Source: Clostridia bacterium (GTDB lineage Bacteria; Bacillota; Clostridia; TANB77; CAG-508). Taken from it: a DNA stretch of 64,000 nucleotides. The DNA is taken from contig JAFWYK010000011.1 of NCBI GenBank assembly GCA_017517685.1, forward strand, positions 32,868 to 96,867. The letters run 5' to 3'. A model generated the notes under the pieces. It made no database searches and was not told the origin of the DNA. It saw only the letters and a list, made by a program, of their open reading frames with translations. Shown here piece by piece: positions 17,755-27,235 of the stretch. The translations under genes were made by a program, and so were the position numbers. How positions within the stretch are numbered: position 1 is the first letter of the stretch; each line of letters opens with the position of its first letter.

Positions 17755-20529
17755 CTATATTAAGTTATCTCTACATCTTTCACATAGTGTTGGGTGTTCT
17801 GCACTTTCACCTACTGTTGTTGAATACATCCAGCATCTTTCACATTTTTCGCCTTCTGCTCTTTCAACTTTAACTCCGATTGCAACTTCTGCATCTTCAT
17901 TTCTTCTATTTTCTTTAACACTAGCTGCAGATACCATTAAAATTTCTTTTAATAAGTTTTCTTTATCTTTTAAGAATTCGTATTCATCACCTTCAGCAAA
18001 TAATGTTACTTGAGCTTCTTGTGATAAACCAATTTCTTTATTAGCTCTTGCTACTTCTAATTTTTTAGCAACTTCTTCTTTAACTTTAATTAATTTAGCC
18101 CATTTTAATGATAATTCTTCATTTTCATAAAGTGGATTTACTTCTGGATAACTTTCAAGCATTACACTTTCAGTGTTTTCTCCGTCTTTATGAGCCATGT
18201 AAGACCAAATTTCTTCTGCTGTAAAACATGTCATTGGAGCTAATATTCTTACTAAGCTAGATAAAATTTCATGCATAACAGTTTGAGCTGCTCTTCTTTC
18301 AACAGAATCTGGTTTTGAAGTATATAGTCTATCTTTGATTATATCTAAATAGAATTGACTCATATCAACAACACAGAATTGATTGATTGCTTGATATGCT
18401 TCATGGAATTCATATGTATCATATGCTTTTGTACATGTAGCAATTAATCTATTTAATCTTGTTAATGCCCATTTATCAATTTCTTGTAAATCTTCATAAG
18501 CAACTGGACTATTTACATCAAAGTCAGATGTATTTCCTAAAATATATCTAGCTGTATTTCTTATTTTTCTGTATACTTCAGTTACTTGTTTAATAATGTT
18601 TTTAGAAACACTTACGTCTGATTTATAATCAGATGCTAAAACCCAAAGTCTTAATACGTCAGCTCCTGATTCTTTAATAATTTCTTGTGGAGCAACAACG
18701 TTTCCTATAGATTTAGACATTTTTCTTCCTTGCTCATCAACTGTATAACCATGAGTTAAAACTTCTTTATATGGAGCTTTACCTTTTACAGCAACTGATG
18801 TTAAAAGTGAAGATTGGAACCAACCTCTATATTGATCACTTCCTTCTAAGTACATATCTGCTTCTGGAAGACCACGTTCTGCAAGAACTGATTCATGTGT
18901 TGAACCAGAATCAAACCAAACGTCCATAATATCTGTTCCTTTTTTGAAACTTGTGCATCCGCATTCACATTTTGCTCCTGCTGGCATTAATTCTTCTTCA
19001 GATAATCCAAACCATGCATTTGTTCCTTGTTCTTTAACAATTCCTTGAACTTTATCTAAACTTTCTGGTGTAACATATTCTTTTTCACAATCTTTACAAT
19101 AGAATACTGGTATTGGAACTCCCCATGTTCTTTGACGAGAAATACACCAATCATTTCTATCTTCGATCATTTTTGAAATTCTTTCTTCACCCCAAGCTGG
19201 ATACCATTTAACTGATTTAATAGCATCTAAAGATTCTTTTCTGAATCCATCAACAGATGCAAACCATTGACTTGTAGCTCTAAATATAACTGGTTTTTTA
19301 CATCTCCAGCAATGTGGATATGAATGGTTAACAACTTCACTAGCAAGAAGTAAGTTATTTTCTTCTAACCATTTGATTATTTCTTTATCAGATTTAGCAT
19401 AGTACATATCTTTGAATGGACCAGCACCTTCTCCTCTTTGTACACCTTTTGAGTCAACTGTTACTATAATTTCACTATTATGTTTTAATCCTAGTAAATA
19501 GTCTTCTTTACCATAACTTGGTGCAACGTGTACACAACCAGAACCTGTTCCAAGTTCTACATTTACAGAATCTTCTGTTCCTGTAACAACTGTTGAAGTT
19601 CTATCTAAGAATGGATGTTTACATACTATTCCCGCTAATGCTTTTCCTTTAAATTCTTGTTCAACTTCGTATTCTTCTATCTTAGCAATTTTCATTACTT
19701 GTTCAACTAAGTCTTTAGCAAAGATTAATCTTTCTGTTCCAACTTTTACTAGCGCATAATCAATATCTTCACCAACAGCAATTAATGTATTACCTGGTAA
19801 TGTCCATGGTGTTGTTGTCCAAATTACTACTGATGTTTCATCTCTTTGGATTAATCCTTTTCCATCAACAACAGGGAATTTAACATATGCTGTATTTGAG
19901 TTAATATCTTTATATTCAATTTCAGCTTCAGCTAAAGCTGTTTCGCAATCTGTACACCAGTATACTGGTTTTAATCCTTTATAGATATATCCTTTTTTAT
20001 ACATATCAGCAAATACACCAACTTGTTTTGCTTCCATTTGTGGTTGATATGTGATATATGGATTTTCCCAATCACCTAAAACACCTAAACGTTTAAATCC
20101 TTCTGTTTGTTTATCTTTATAATCCATTGTAAATTGTTTACATGTATCTCTAAATGTATTTACTGGGATTTCATCTCTATTTAATCCTAATTTTTCAATA
20201 GCTTTTTTCTCTGTTGGCATACCATGAGTATCATATCCTGGTATAAATGGTGTATAAAAACCTTTTAAGTTTTTATATCTTACTATTGTGTCTTTTAATA
20301 CTTTATTTAATGCGTGTCCAATATGGATTTCTCCGTTTGCATATGGTGGTCCATCATGTAAAACAAATGGTGTTTTTCCTTCATTTTTCTTTAACATTTT
20401 TTCATATAAACCATTATTAAATACTCTTGCTTGTATTTTTGGTTCATTTTCTGGAAGACTTGCTCTCATTGGGAAGTCTGTTTTAGGTAAATTTAATGTT
20501 TTACCATAATCTTTTTTCTCTTCGCACAT
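17755..20529 (-). CDS. ileS: isoleucyl-tRNA synthetase
   Basis: 924 residues, class I. HIGH at 69-72, KMSKS in GRKMSKSIGN, the CP1 editing domain including WTTTPWTLPGN, and a C-terminal zinc site (CERCW and CERC). It charges tRNA-Ile and edits Val. It is the second gene of the T-box-controlled operon, 38 nt after the deacylase gene. Confidence 0.98.
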   Translation of the reverse strand: MCEEKKDYGKTLNLPKTDFPMRASLPENEPKIQARVFNNGLYEKMLKKNEGKTPFVLHDGPPYANGEIHIGHALNKVLKDTIVRYKNLKGFYTPFIPGYDTHGMPTEKKAIEKLGLNRDEIPVNTFRDTCKQFTMDYKDKQTEGFKRLGVLGDWENPYITYQPQMEAKQVGVFADMYKKGYIYKGLKPVYWCTDCETALAEAEIEYKDINSNTAYVKFPVVDGKGLIQRDETSVVIWTTTPWTLPGNTLIAVGEDIDYALVKVGTERLIFAKDLVEQVMKIAKIEEYEVEQEFKGKALAGIVCKHPFLDRTSTVVTGTEDSVNVELGTGSGCVHVAPSYGKEDYLLGLKHNSEIIVTVDSKGVQRGEGAGPFKDMYYAKSDKEIIKWLEENNLLLASEVVNHSYPHCWRCKKPVIFRATSQWFASVDGFRKESLDAIKSVKWYPAWGEERISKMIEDRNDWCISRQRTWGVPIPVFYCKDCEKEYVTPESLDKVQGIVKEQGTNAWFGLSEEELMPAGAKCECGCTSFKKGTDIMDVWFDSGSTHESVLAERGLPEADMYLEGSDQYRGWFQSSLLTSVAVKGKAPYKEVLTHGYTVDEQGRKMSKSIGNVVAPQEIIKESGADVLRLWVLASDYKSDVSVSKNIIKQVTEVYRKIRNTARYILGNTSDFDVNSPVAYEDLQEIDKWALTRLNRLIATCTKAYDTYEFHEAYQAINQFCVVDMSQFYLDIIKDRLYTSKPDSVERRAAQTVMHEILSSLVRILAPMTCFTAEEIWSYMAHKDGENTESVMLESYPEVNPLYENEELSLKWAKLIKVKEEVAKKLEVARANKEIGLSQEAQVTLFAEGDEYEFLKDKENLLKEILMVSAASVKENRRNEDAEVAIGVKVERAEGEKCERCWMYSTTVGESAEHPTLCERCRDNLI

Positions 20530-20567
20530 ATTAATTCTCCTTTTTTATATATAAATTTTAATTATTT

Positions 20568-21053
20568 TTAAACATTAATATATTTGATTTTATTACCAGC
20601 TTCAGTAATATATCTTTCAAGTTCTTGTGGTTTAATTAAAACTGTTGCAGTATTTACACAAGGATGTACTCCTAAAAGCTCTTCATTTTTTAATGATTCA
20701 TCCATTACTACTTCTACTTCATTTGCTTCATCATTAATTACAGCAAGTGGTGTAACAGCACCTGGTGTTAATTTTAAGTACTTCATTAATCTTTCTTCTG
20801 AAGCAAAACTTAATTTTGTACTTCCTATTTTTGTTGTTACTTCTGCTAGTGGTACTCTTTTTTCTTCGGGAACTACAATTAAAAAATGTCTCTTTCCTTT
20901 TTGATCTCTTACAAATAAGTTTTTACAAATTTTAGCTCCTTCGAATATATTTCCAAGATTATCCATCTCTTCAATTGTATAAACGGGGGTATGTGTAACT
21001 TCCTTATATGTAATTTTTAATTCTTCAAGTTTATTAATAACTGTTTCTCTCAT
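20568..21053 (-). CDS. YbaK/ProX-type aminoacyl-tRNA deacylase (ProXp-ala-like)
   Basis: 161 residues covering the whole YbaK/EbsC fold: the N-terminal helix, HTPVYTIEEM, the conserved lysine in KNLFVRDQKG, PGAVTPLAV, and the ending GVHPCVNTATVLI. This matches the family that deacylates mischarged Ala-tRNA-Pro. It is co-transcribed with ileS under an Ile-type T-box rather than with proS, which is unusual. AGGAGG lies immediately upstream of the ATG. Confidence 0.88.
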   Translation of the reverse strand: MRETVINKLEELKITYKEVTHTPVYTIEEMDNLGNIFEGAKICKNLFVRDQKGKRHFLIVVPEEKRVPLAEVTTKIGSTKLSFASEERLMKYLKLTPGAVTPLAVINDEANEVEVVMDESLKNEELLGVHPCVNTATVLIKPQELERYITEAGNKIKYINV

Positions 21054-21082
21054 ATATACCTCCTATTTTCTTTATAAAAAAA

Positions 21083-21335
21083 CAAAAAATCGTCTCATCC
21101 TAAAAGGACGAAACGATCTATTTCGCGGTACCACCTAATATTAACTAATTTTATTTAGTCATCTTTAATCCTTTTAACGCACGGAATGCGGATTACTCTA
21201 CTTTTATTTTCAAATAATCAACTCTAAGGTGATAATAAATAACTTATTATCCTACTAACTTTCACCATTTGTTAGCTCTCTGTAAGGTTTTACATTATTT
21301 ACCGTATCCTTGTCTTTGTTTTTCCATATCAATTT
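21083..21335 (-). promoter_or_regulatory. T-box riboswitch leader (probably isoleucine)
   Basis: On the minus strand the leader carries an AGAGAGCTAAC segment with distal loop TGGTGAAAGTTAG (AG-bulge region), the antiterminator box AGGTGGTACCGCG (complement of 21124-21136), and a 12-bp terminator (21089-21117) followed by six Ts. The best specifier by position is ATC (21231-21233, followed by A), which agrees with ileS downstream. Uncharged tRNA-Ile should pair with both sites and prevent termination. Confidence 0.9.
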
Positions 21336-21345
21336 TAACAATATT

Positions 21346-21375
21346 ATAATACCATCATTTACATAAATTTGTCAA
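21346..21375 (-). promoter_or_regulatory. promoter of the T-box/ileS operon
   Basis: Minus-strand TTGACA, 18 nt, TATTAT directly upstream of the T-box leader. The stretch 21376-21585 holds nothing further I can name apart from the ribosome site of the next plus-strand gene. Confidence 0.65.
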
Positions 21376-21585
21376 TATTTTACAAATAAAATATATATTA
21401 ATTATTTTTTCATTCCCTTTATACTCTCCTATTTCAAGCATTTTTATAGATTTTTATCCTTTTTTGTGATATACTTATGTTAACTATATCTTTTGTAGTC
21501 AAAAAAGTAAAACTTTACATTGGCGAAAAAAGCTATAGAGATGCACATTGATAATTAAATAGAATTTTAGGAAGGAGATGTAAAA

Positions 21586-23370
21586 ATGAAGAAACTCTAT
21601 GAGTTACTTTATTCCCACGACGTGGCTCAAATGCCTGACGACATGCGTCGCAAAAAAAATGTCATCTTAGCAACTACAATCATCAGTACCCTCATCTTAG
21701 ACATTTTGAGTTTTTCCATCAAGGGAGCTCAAGCCGCACTTGCGAGTGGTTTCAATTATGTAGCACTTGTGCTCATGATTTGTTACTTCATTCGCCAGGT
21801 ACTCAGAAGCACTGTACAAACTTTCATCGACACCTTAAAGAACCAGTTTAACACGCAAAGTGATGCCTATATTACCACTAGCATTAGTGAAATCTCCAAT
21901 ATGGTTAGAGGAAAAGTCTTTCGGGAAAAATCCGATCACTCCCTCATCATGACGAATGCTGAAGTTATCTTTAACTTAAAAGAATTCGTTAACTATATTT
22001 GGACATTTTGGCAGAACTTCCCGCTTGTTATCGCAAACTCCATCACAGCACTTATCTTATCTATTGCGATTCTTGTTACCGAATTTTTGCAAACCGGAGA
22101 CATTAAGCTTACGCTTGGTCTTTCGGCAGTCTTAATCACTTGCATTGTTCTTTTCGGTATCCTTTACAGAGTTCGCCTTAGAGTAAGACGTAAGTTCCGC
22201 GAAAATCACAGAAAGCTCAGAAAAGAAAATGAAGTTTTGATGAACGATGTCAAAAACATCGAACCACTCATCAAAAACGAATTCACTTACAGAGTTAATC
22301 TCGTGATTGATAACCAGAAATCTAAACGTAGCTTAGAGAAGAAAGAGATTTTCAAACTCAATACTCTCCAAGTTTGTAGAACGCTTGTCCTTGCAATCTT
22401 TATGATGTCTATCATCATTTTCAAGCTTCTTCATGCTGGTGGTATTGATAACCTCACCATCATTGTCTTAACAGACATCATTGCTATCTCGACTGTTTAT
22501 TCAAACATCTTAGATAAAGTCGCATCTATTCTTGATAATTTCGAAACACTTCAAAACACAATTGAAGATGCCGAAAGAGTTAAGACTGATGTTGATAACA
22601 TCATGGAAGTTTATAACTTCGAGAAAAATGCAAAGTTTGCAAACAAAGCAAGTATCTCTAAGATTACTGTTGAACCTTTTGAGTTCTCATATTCTGGAGC
22701 TATGACTTTGTACACTCTCAGAAACACTGCCCCGTTCACACTTGAACATGGTAGAGCCTATCTTGTACACGGTCACACTGGTTGTGGTAAGTCCACCTTC
22801 ATGCACCTTTTGATTGGCAAAATCCGTATGGATACTGCACCAATCTCTTATGGTGGTAGTCAGGAAGCATATCTTGCATCCATCATGCATGAAAGTAATG
22901 GTAGACTTGGTGCTAACCCTGTACTTCAAGAACTTATCTTCAATGGAGACACTTCTAAGTTCGATAAAAAACGTATGATTAACATTCTTCACGGTACTCA
23001 TATCTACGAAGATGTAATGCGTAATATCGGTCTTACTATTCCAAATGATGAAAAAGTTCTCAAGTATCTCAATGAAACTACACTTGAACAATACTCTTCT
23101 GGTCAGAAGCAGCGTCTTACTATCGTTAAGGTTTTGTATAATCTCGATAGTTCTCATCAGATCGTAGTCTTCGATGAAGCAACTAATGCTCTTGATGATA
23201 AGACTGCACTCTCCGTCCTTAAATTCATGGCAGACTTCTGCCAAAAGGATAAAGAGAGAATTGTTCTTTTTGTTTCTCACCAAGTTGATCTTACCAAAGA
23301 AATCACAAGCGGAAACATCACATTTGAGTCTCAGCAATTCCCTATTTACGACATCAAGGTAGAAGTCTAA
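21586..23370 (+). CDS. ABC exporter half-transporter of foreign base composition
   Basis: 594 residues. The N-terminal membrane domain has about six helices (28-45, 54-72, 145-168, 176-195, 264-283, 288-308). The ATPase has Walker A GHTGCGKST (396-404), a deviant signature YSSGQ (503-507), Walker B IVVFDE (526-531) and an H-loop His565. The linker before the ATPase is long and highly charged. Codon use is richer in C-ending codons than in neighbouring genes (25 of 60 bases G+C in 22021-22080). It is a lone gene with AAGGAG before the ATG and its own strong terminator. The substrate is unknown; it could be a peptide or toxin exporter working as a homodimer. Confidence 0.85.
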   Translation: MKKLYELLYSHDVAQMPDDMRRKKNVILATTIISTLILDILSFSIKGAQAALASGFNYVALVLMICYFIRQVLRSTVQTFIDTLKNQFNTQSDAYITTSISEISNMVRGKVFREKSDHSLIMTNAEVIFNLKEFVNYIWTFWQNFPLVIANSITALILSIAILVTEFLQTGDIKLTLGLSAVLITCIVLFGILYRVRLRVRRKFRENHRKLRKENEVLMNDVKNIEPLIKNEFTYRVNLVIDNQKSKRSLEKKEIFKLNTLQVCRTLVLAIFMMSIIIFKLLHAGGIDNLTIIVLTDIIAISTVYSNILDKVASILDNFETLQNTIEDAERVKTDVDNIMEVYNFEKNAKFANKASISKITVEPFEFSYSGAMTLYTLRNTAPFTLEHGRAYLVHGHTGCGKSTFMHLLIGKIRMDTAPISYGGSQEAYLASIMHESNGRLGANPVLQELIFNGDTSKFDKKRMINILHGTHIYEDVMRNIGLTIPNDEKVLKYLNETTLEQYSSGQKQRLTIVKVLYNLDSSHQIVVFDEATNALDDKTALSVLKFMADFCQKDKERIVLFVSHQVDLTKEITSGNITFESQQFPIYDIKVEV

Positions 23371-23383
23371 TCAAAACGCATCT

Positions 23384-23425
23384 CCCACACTTTGCCACTT
23401 GGCAGAGTGTGGGCTTTCTTTTTTA
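23384..23425 (+). terminator. strong terminator of the ABC gene
   Basis: A 13-bp G+C-rich stem (CCCACACTTTGCC with loop ACTT) ends in a T-rich tail on the plus strand. Confidence 0.9.
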
Positions 23426-23428
23426 CTT

Positions 23429-23968
23429 TTAATCTATTCTAAATTCTAAATAAATCTCTTTACCATTAAATTCTTTTACAATTCTATATGTTCCATCTGC
23501 AAGATCTCCATATATTTCATTCAAAAACAAACTATATGTTCCGTATTTATGCAATCCCTCTATACCAGCTGGTTCTTGCTGAAATACCACTGGTCTTTCA
23601 TTCTTATCTTCTACTTTTAACCATTTATCATTTTCATAAACCTCTAACCAATGATGATAATCATTGATCGTACACATTATTCCAGTTTCATTTTTTATCA
23701 CTAGTTTTACCCTTTTATCAACATAATTTTCATCATACTCAAACGACATTTCTAGTAATTTCATAGTATCACCATATTGTTTTACTAATTCTTTACTATA
23801 TGTAGTTTTTAATGGATAAACTTTTCTCATTGTACTTCCATCAACAGAACTAATTTCAAATACTTCATTTCCACTATATACTACTTCAACATTTTGATTA
23901 AATTGATATAAAAAATATATTACTCCTATTATTAATATAAAAACTATTAATACCATATTTTTTTTCAT
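23429..23968 (-). CDS. membrane-anchored protein with bacterial Ig-like (Big_14-type) domain
   Basis: 179 residues. An N-terminal membrane helix/signal (about 5-22) is followed by an all-beta domain: LVIKNETG...WLEVYENDKWLKV, then LADGTYRIVKEF at the end, the pattern of the immunoglobulin-like domain often found in Clostridia lipoproteins and sensor-associated proteins. It starts 10 nt after the V8-like protease gene, so the two are probably made together and both act outside the membrane. Confidence 0.7.
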   Translation of the reverse strand: MKKNMVLIVFILIIGVIYFLYQFNQNVEVVYSGNEVFEISSVDGSTMRKVYPLKTTYSKELVKQYGDTMKLLEMSFEYDENYVDKRVKLVIKNETGIMCTINDYHHWLEVYENDKWLKVEDKNERPVVFQQEPAGIEGLHKYGTYSLFLNEIYGDLADGTYRIVKEFNGKEIYLEFRID

Positions 23969-23978
23969 ACAAATTCTC

Positions 23979-24941
23979 CTAATAATTTCTTATAATAAAA
24001 TCACACCAATAGTAAACTAAATCATCTACTCTTTTTCCATAATTTACCGTATTTCCAGAAAAATTATGTACTCCCACAATATAATTATTTAATTCATATA
24101 CTGGAGAACCGCTTTGTCCACCAGAAGTATCGATAGTATATGAAATCGCCTCATCTGTTACTCCTGCAATATTACCAGTAGATTCATATTGATTAAACAT
24201 TGTAAGACTTGTATTATTATTTATATTTGTAGGATATCCTGTAATTCGTACGTTTTTATTTCTCAACTCTAAATAATCAGAATAATAATTCACACCCATA
24301 TATCCAACATCATTTCCAATATTTCTATCTAAAACAATAATTCCCCAATCATAACCTGCTGCATCAATAGTTTCAGTAGATAAATCCACATTATCTCTAA
24401 ATTCTTGATAATAATAATTAATTCCAGTAGCAAAACCATACGGTTTCATTCCAGTTCCCATATTAGACCACCTACCCGGATAAAAAACAACTGATAATGC
24501 AGGTTCATTATTTACTATATCATATATATTATGCCCTGCTGTTAATACAATATTATCACCAATCAAAACTCCTGTTCCACGCGATGGTTCTTTATTTTCC
24601 CATTCTATATCAAGATATCCAATTGAAGTATATGGAAATCGATATCTATTAATTTCACTTACTGCAGTACGTTCATCTGTAGAACCTATTATTTTAAGCA
24701 TATCATAAGAACCATTGTTATTAACATTGCTATTATAAAACGTTGGTGTATAATTTCTAGTTTGACAAACGCTATTTTTATTATTTCTTTTACTATACAT
24801 TTCAATTATTTCTTGATCAGTAGGACTTTCAATAACTTGTGGTTTTACGTCTAATATCATATTACCGTAAGAAACTGTTGTAAATAATATTATCATCAAC
24901 ACAATATATTGTATTATGCTTCTTTTTTTTACTTTTTTCAT
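23979..24941 (-). CDS. secreted trypsin-like serine protease (V8/glutamyl endopeptidase type)
   Basis: 320 residues. Signal peptide about 8-26, then a pro-like region and a chymotrypsin-fold domain. The catalytic triad is visible: His137 in LTAGHN, Asp198 in GYDWGIIVL, Ser277 in SGGQSGSP. The GQSGSP motif and the N-terminal SRGTGVLIGDNIVLTAGH resemble V8-like glutamyl endopeptidases. It probably acts outside the cell. It is followed at 10 nt by the Ig-like membrane protein and lies 13 nt downstream of the GltD-like gene. Confidence 0.85.
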   Translation of the reverse strand: MKKVKKRSIIQYIVLMIILFTTVSYGNMILDVKPQVIESPTDQEIIEMYSKRNNKNSVCQTRNYTPTFYNSNVNNNGSYDMLKIIGSTDERTAVSEINRYRFPYTSIGYLDIEWENKEPSRGTGVLIGDNIVLTAGHNIYDIVNNEPALSVVFYPGRWSNMGTGMKPYGFATGINYYYQEFRDNVDLSTETIDAAGYDWGIIVLDRNIGNDVGYMGVNYYSDYLELRNKNVRITGYPTNINNNTSLTMFNQYESTGNIAGVTDEAISYTIDTSGGQSGSPVYELNNYIVGVHNFSGNTVNYGKRVDDLVYYWCDFIIRNY

Positions 24942-24954
24942 ATAAAACTCCTAA

Positions 24955-26196
24955 TTAAATATTTTTAATTATCCCTTTTGCAGCTTTTTTACCTGCAGCT
25001 AAAGCTCTACAAACTGTTGCTTTACTTTCAGTTACATCTCCACCTGCATAAACATTATCTATATTTGTTCTTCCATCTTCATATAATTTGATATATCCCC
25101 AATCATCAAGTTCAATACCTTCTGCTTCTAATAAAGATTTATTTGGTTTTAAACCAATAGCAAAAACAACTGTGTTTGCATCTACAGTAAATTTTTCTTC
25201 TGGTTCTTTATCTACAGCTTTACCATCAACAATTTCTGTTCTTACACAATTTACAGATACCATCTTATCAGCTTCATAATTTGCACTTGATACTCTTGTT
25301 AATTCTTCAAAGATTACTCCATCTTCTAAAGCTTCATCAAGTTCAACTTCTCTTGCTGGCATATGAGCTCTATCTCTACGATAAAGAATTTTTACTTCTT
25401 TAGCTCCCATTTTAACAGCAGCTCTTGCAGAATCCATTGCAACATTTCCACCACCTATTACTACTACAGAACCTAAAGCTTTAATAAATTCTTTTTCATT
25501 ATATGCTTTTAAGAAATCATCTGATTTATATACTCCACTTGTATTATTTTCAGCTAAAGGATACATTGTTGATTTTTGTGCACCAATTCCTAAAAATACT
25601 GCATCATATTCTTTTGATAAATCTTTAACAAATATATCTTTTCCTAATTCTTTTCCTGTAATAAAATTTGCTCCAAGTGATTTTAATTTATCAAAAATTA
25701 CATCTACTTTATCTTTAGATAATCTAAAATCTGGAATACCATAAACTAATATTCCACCTAAAATAGACTCTTTTTCATATATATCTACTTGATAACCTTC
25801 TTTTAATAATTCATATGCAACAGTTATTCCAGCAGGACCTGAGCCTATAACTGAAACTCTTTTACCATTTGATGGCTTTACTTTTATTTCATATTCATAA
25901 TTATTTTCAATAGCCCATTCATTAACAAACTTTTCAAGTTCTCCAATATGTGTCGCTTCTGATTTTATCGCTCTTACGCAACTTCCTTCACATTGTTCTT
26001 CTTGTGGACATACTAAACTGCATATATATGAACATATATTATTTTCTTGTAAAATATCATATGCTTTTTTATAATTTTCATTTTTAATTTCTGTTATAAA
26101 TTCTGGTATTTCTGTTTGAATAGGACAACCTTTTATTGAACAAGGTTTTGTTTTACAATTTAAACAATATACTGCTTTTTCTTTTATTTGTTCCAT
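24955..26196 (-). CDS. GltD-like NAD(P)-dependent oxidoreductase, iron-sulfur/FAD
   Basis: 413 residues. The N-terminal cysteine-rich domain (CLNCKTKPC, then CSYICSLVCPQEEQCEGSC) binds two 4Fe-4S clusters. An FAD-binding GSGPAGITVAYEL (about 117-129), an NAD(P)-binding GGGNVAMDSARAA, and the C-terminal YAGGDV complete the fold. It belongs to the glutamate-synthase small-subunit/NfnB/dihydropyrimidine dehydrogenase group. With no gltB adjacent, it is an orphan electron-transfer flavoprotein; the partner is unknown. Confidence 0.88.
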   Translation of the reverse strand: MEQIKEKAVYCLNCKTKPCSIKGCPIQTEIPEFITEIKNENYKKAYDILQENNICSYICSLVCPQEEQCEGSCVRAIKSEATHIGELEKFVNEWAIENNYEYEIKVKPSNGKRVSVIGSGPAGITVAYELLKEGYQVDIYEKESILGGILVYGIPDFRLSKDKVDVIFDKLKSLGANFITGKELGKDIFVKDLSKEYDAVFLGIGAQKSTMYPLAENNTSGVYKSDDFLKAYNEKEFIKALGSVVVIGGGNVAMDSARAAVKMGAKEVKILYRRDRAHMPAREVELDEALEDGVIFEELTRVSSANYEADKMVSVNCVRTEIVDGKAVDKEPEEKFTVDANTVVFAIGLKPNKSLLEAEGIELDDWGYIKLYEDGRTNIDNVYAGGDVTESKATVCRALAAGKKAAKGIIKNI

Positions 26197-26211
26197 TTTA
26201 ACTTCCTTCTA

Positions 26212-26904
26212 TTAGTCTACTTCTTTAACTTCTACTACTTCTTTAACTGGTTCTAATGACATTATTCTAGACATTATATAGTTAATTTCAATTTTCTCTC
26301 TATATTTACCTTCTAGTTTAATATAGCTAACCCCTTTTTCGTCATAAACTTTCATTTTAACAATTTCAACTTCATTTCCTGTTAAAATATTTTTAACTTC
26401 ATCAATTATTGTCTTTGGATTATCAACAATAATTTCTAAATCTAAAAAGTTAAATCTTTCTAATTTATCAGATAATACATGTGAATATGAAAGAACACAA
26501 TAAATTACAAATGTAGCAAGAATTGCAGATAAATAATAACCAGCTCCAACAATTAATCCAACGCATGTTACAGCAAGAAGCGCTGCTGCTGTTGTTAATC
26601 CTTTTACATTAAACCCATCTCTTAATATAGTACCAGCACCTAAAAATCCGATACCAGATAAAAGTTGAGCTGGAATTCTTGTTGGATCAGCTCCTATATC
26701 AGAATACAATCTATTACCACATTCCATTACTAAAACTGAACTTATTGCTACTAAAATATATGTTCTAAATCCAGCAGGTTTTTTCCATGATTCTCTTTCA
26801 TAGCCAATAATACCTGCTAAAATTGTAATTAAAACTAATTTGAAAAGTGTTTGAAATTCACTTACTTCCATTAAATTAAGGAAGCCATCTACTATTACAT
26901 CCAT
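26212..26904 (-). CDS. MgtC/SapB family membrane protein
   Basis: 230 residues. About five N-terminal membrane helices carry the family signatures GYERESWKKPAGFRTYILV and QLLSGIGFLGAGTILRDG, followed by a C-terminal ACT-like soluble domain. MgtC-type proteins are linked with Mg2+ limitation and modulation of ATP synthase. GGAGG precedes the ATG. The GltD-like gene follows after 15 nt. Confidence 0.92.
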   Translation of the reverse strand: MDVIVDGFLNLMEVSEFQTLFKLVLITILAGIIGYERESWKKPAGFRTYILVAISSVLVMECGNRLYSDIGADPTRIPAQLLSGIGFLGAGTILRDGFNVKGLTTAAALLAVTCVGLIVGAGYYLSAILATFVIYCVLSYSHVLSDKLERFNFLDLEIIVDNPKTIIDEVKNILTGNEVEIVKMKVYDEKGVSYIKLEGKYREKIEINYIMSRIMSLEPVKEVVEVKEVD

Positions 26905-27007
26905 ATTCTACCTCCATTTTTTACTTTTGTATCTATATGAATTCTATCACTTTTCAAATACTTTCTCAAGGAAAATTTATAATTTATACCAACTAGTCAA
27001 ATACTTT

Positions 27008-27148
27008 TTACTTCTTTTTCTTTGATTTTTTATTTGTAATTTTGGCAAGTTTTTCAGCTTTTTCTTTTTGCTTTTCTGGCGGAATCCAACCAAAGCTTGT
27101 ACACACTTCTTCCCCATATTTAGTAACTTCTTCTTTAAATTTTTCCAT
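27008..27148 (-). CDS. 46-residue lysine-rich small protein
   Basis: A short frame: MEKFKEEVTKYGEEVCTSFG, then WIPPEKQKEK, ending in a run of lysines, with stop at 27008-27010. AAAGGA lies 9 nt before the ATG. The codon use is normal for this genome, and the highly charged, helix-prone composition with a single Cys and Trp suggests a real product. It stands between the HD gene terminator and mgtC. No family recognised. Confidence 0.55.
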   Translation of the reverse strand: MEKFKEEVTKYGEEVCTSFGWIPPEKQKEKAEKLAKITNKKSKKKK

Positions 27149-27207
27149 AAACACCAATCCTTTCTAGATTTAGTATTATTTTAAACAAGAAATTTATTCA
27201 AAAAAAT

Positions 27208-27227
27208 AAAGCACTAAAAAGTGCTTT
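27208..27227 (-). terminator. terminator after the HD-domain gene
   Basis: AAAGCACT and AGTGCTTT with a 4-nt loop, followed on the minus strand by ATTTTTTTG. Confidence 0.8.
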
Positions 27228-27235
27228 ATCAAATA

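Noticed and set aside
22687..23337. 216-residue antisense frame within the ABC gene
   Set aside because: Fully covered by a well-supported ATPase domain on the plus strand; no ribosome site.
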